Below, piece after piece: positions 27,455 through 28,693 of a DNA stretch of 28,693 nucleotides. The DNA is from DATFLL01 sp035267785. Lineage in GTDB: Bacteria; Pseudomonadota; Gammaproteobacteria; DATFLL01. The DNA is taken from contig DATFLL010000008.1 in assembly GCA_035267785.1 (NCBI GenBank), forward strand, positions 1 to 28,693, given 5' to 3'. The notes under the pieces were generated by a model that did not search any database, was not told the origin of the DNA, and worked only from the letters and a program-made list of their open reading frames with translations. The translations under genes were made by a program, and so were the position numbers. How positions within the stretch are numbered: position 1 is the first letter of the stretch; the number at the start of each line of letters is the position of its first letter.

Positions 27455-28693
27455 TCACGACTGAACGATCTGTCCACGCACGTCCGAGCCGACCTCTGCG
27501 TCGCGCAGCGACGGTTCCTGGTAGAGAAACACCTCGAAGCACGTCCCCTCGCCCGGCCGCGAGTGGACACCGATGTGGCCTCCGTAGCGCTGCACCAGCC
27601 CGTAACTCACTGACAGACCCAGACCGGTGCCGTGGGTCTGGTCCGTGGTGTAGAACGGGTCGAAGATGCGGTTGAGATGTTCCGGCTGGATACCCCGGCC
27701 GTTGTCCGTCACCCTGATGACGACGGCGTCGCCCTCCCAATCCGCCGTATCAATATCGATGGTCCCTTCGCTGTCGATGGCATGGGCTGCGTTGACCAGG
27801 AGATTGACCAGCACCTGTTGCAGCTCCTGGGCGACGATGCGCACCGGGCGGGTGGCGCGCAGATCGGTCTTGACATCGATGTGCTTGTCCTTGAACTCAT
27901 GGCGCACCAGAACCAGCGTGTTGTCGACCATGGCGTTGACGTCGACCTCCTCGACCCCGCCGGCGTACTCACCGGGTCGGGCGTAACTCAGCAGTTGATC
28001 GACGATTACCCGGATACGGGCGATCTGTTCCATGATGAGCGTGATCTCAGTCTCGATAGGTCCGGTCTGCTCGCCGAGCTCGCTGATAATCACCTCCATG
28101 TTGCCGAGGATCACGGCCACCGGATTGTTGATCTCATGCGCCACGCCCGCGGTCAGCTCGCCAATGGCCGCCAGCTTCTCCGCCGTAACAAGCTGTCGAC
28201 GCGTCTGATGCAGCAGCTGTATGGTCTCCTCCAGGCGCGCATTCTTTTCCTGCAGCTCGCAGGTACGGTCGGCCACCTTCTCTTCGAGCTGCTCGGCCGC
28301 ACGTTCGAGCTCCCGATGTCGCTCGTCGAGCAGGTCGAGCATGGTATCGAACTGGCGTGCGAGTGCGCCGATCTCGTCATTCGAGGCGAGCGGCCCGATG
28401 CGCCGCGGTTGCCCGTCCTGCTGGGCGCGCACGACCGCCGCCATGGCCTCGATGGGGCGAAAGATCGAGCCGGCCCCGCGAAAGGCCACTGCCGCGGCGA
28501 ACACCATGCTCAACAGCGACACCACCCCCAGCCAACCGAGCGCCCGCAGGTACGCGGCCTGCACGGGCTCTTCGAGATAGGCTGTGCTGAGCATACCGAC
28601 GCGCTGGCCCGAGTCGTCCTCGATCGGCTCGAAGGCCGACATGTAGCGATCGCTCCCCACCGAGAAGCGCGCGATCCATTTCCTCCCCTGGCC
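27455..28693 (-). CDS. Sensor histidine kinase, N-terminus cut by window end
   Basis: Membrane-bound two-component kinase; 412 residues are visible and the frame stays open to the window edge, so the true start lies outside. The visible part begins with the end of a periplasmic Cache-like sensor (KWIARFSVGSDRYMSAFEPI), then a membrane helix (LGVVSLLSMVFAAAVAF), a HAMP region, a coiled coil, the H-box GVAHEINNP (His codon at 28136-28138), N-box VNLLVNAAHAID, G1 VTDNGRGI and G2 GTGLGLSVSYGLV. The NtrB/AtoS-like H-box suggests a partner that may be a sigma54-type regulator, but none is visible. Its place ahead of the FDH genes hints at control of that locus. Confidence 0.92.
   Translation of the reverse strand, partial: GQGRKWIARFSVGSDRYMSAFEPIEDDSGQRVGMLSTAYLEEPVQAAYLRALGWLGVVSLLSMVFAAAVAFRGAGSIFRPIEAMAAVVRAQQDGQPRRIGPLASNDEIGALARQFDTMLDLLDERHRELERAAEQLEEKVADRTCELQEKNARLEETIQLLHQTRRQLVTAEKLAAIGELTAGVAHEINNPVAVILGNMEVIISELGEQTGPIETEITLIMEQIARIRVIVDQLLSYARPGEYAGGVEEVDVNAMVDNTLVLVRHEFKDKHIDVKTDLRATRPVRIVAQELQQVLVNLLVNAAHAIDSEGTIDIDTADWEGDAVVIRVTDNGRGIQPEHLNRIFDPFYTTDQTHGTGLGLSVSYGLVQRYGGHIGVHSRPGEGTCFEVFLYQEPSLRDAEVGSDVRGQIVQS

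Overview
The window looks like a chromosomal segment of a GC-rich proteobacterium, most likely a gammaproteobacterium with a respiratory, possibly sulfur- or formate-oxidising lifestyle. The signs are high-GC codon use, AGGAGG-type ribosome binding sites, Tat-exported redox proteins, a Pho box on pstS, and a complete FDH-3 type formate dehydrogenase locus with the DUF3305/DUF3306/TorD helper genes usual in Proteobacteria. The taxonomic call is an inference. I see no rRNA, tRNA, CRISPR array, insertion sequence or prophage gene.

Left part (1-5600): pstS (minus strand, terminator and Pho box visible) is divergent from tal (transaldolase), which is followed by gnd (6-phosphogluconate dehydrogenase) and an MFS exporter of the fosmidomycin-resistance type. 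tal and gnd belong to the pentose phosphate pathway.

Centre-left (5613-14137): lutABC, a tightly overlapping Fe-S L-lactate oxidase operon, has its own promoter. A 439-bp gap with a long structured leader follows, then a tripartite TRAP transporter (Tat-exported DctP, DctQ, DctM) and aceB (malate synthase A), all on the plus strand. Together they read as a 2-hydroxyacid module: TRAP import, oxidation by LutABC, and disposal of glyoxylate by malate synthase. The true substrate (lactate, glycolate or both) is open.

Centre (14155-16233): a biotin/lipoate ligase-like protein, a small unrecognised protein, and a Tat-exported Rieske-like protein whose second cluster motif lacks the expected histidine.

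Right part (16321-28693, all minus strand): in transcription order, a sensor histidine kinase (cut by the window end), a DUF6494 protein, DUF3305, DUF3306, a multi-cluster Fe-S protein, a gap carrying two palindromic boxes 33 bp apart, a TorD-like chaperone, the small FDH-region Tat protein, FDH alpha (Cys at the Mo site, not selenocysteine), FDH beta, two tiny lipoproteins with a shared C-terminal motif, FDH gamma (cytochrome b), a periplasmic Cu/Zn superoxide dismutase and a membrane-anchored ankyrin-repeat protein. This appears to be a respiratory, periplasm-facing formate oxidation locus with its maturation genes and, at the distal end, an oxidative-stress pair. The two micro-lipoproteins, the altered Fe-S ligands and the SodC-ankyrin pair are the least ordinary items.
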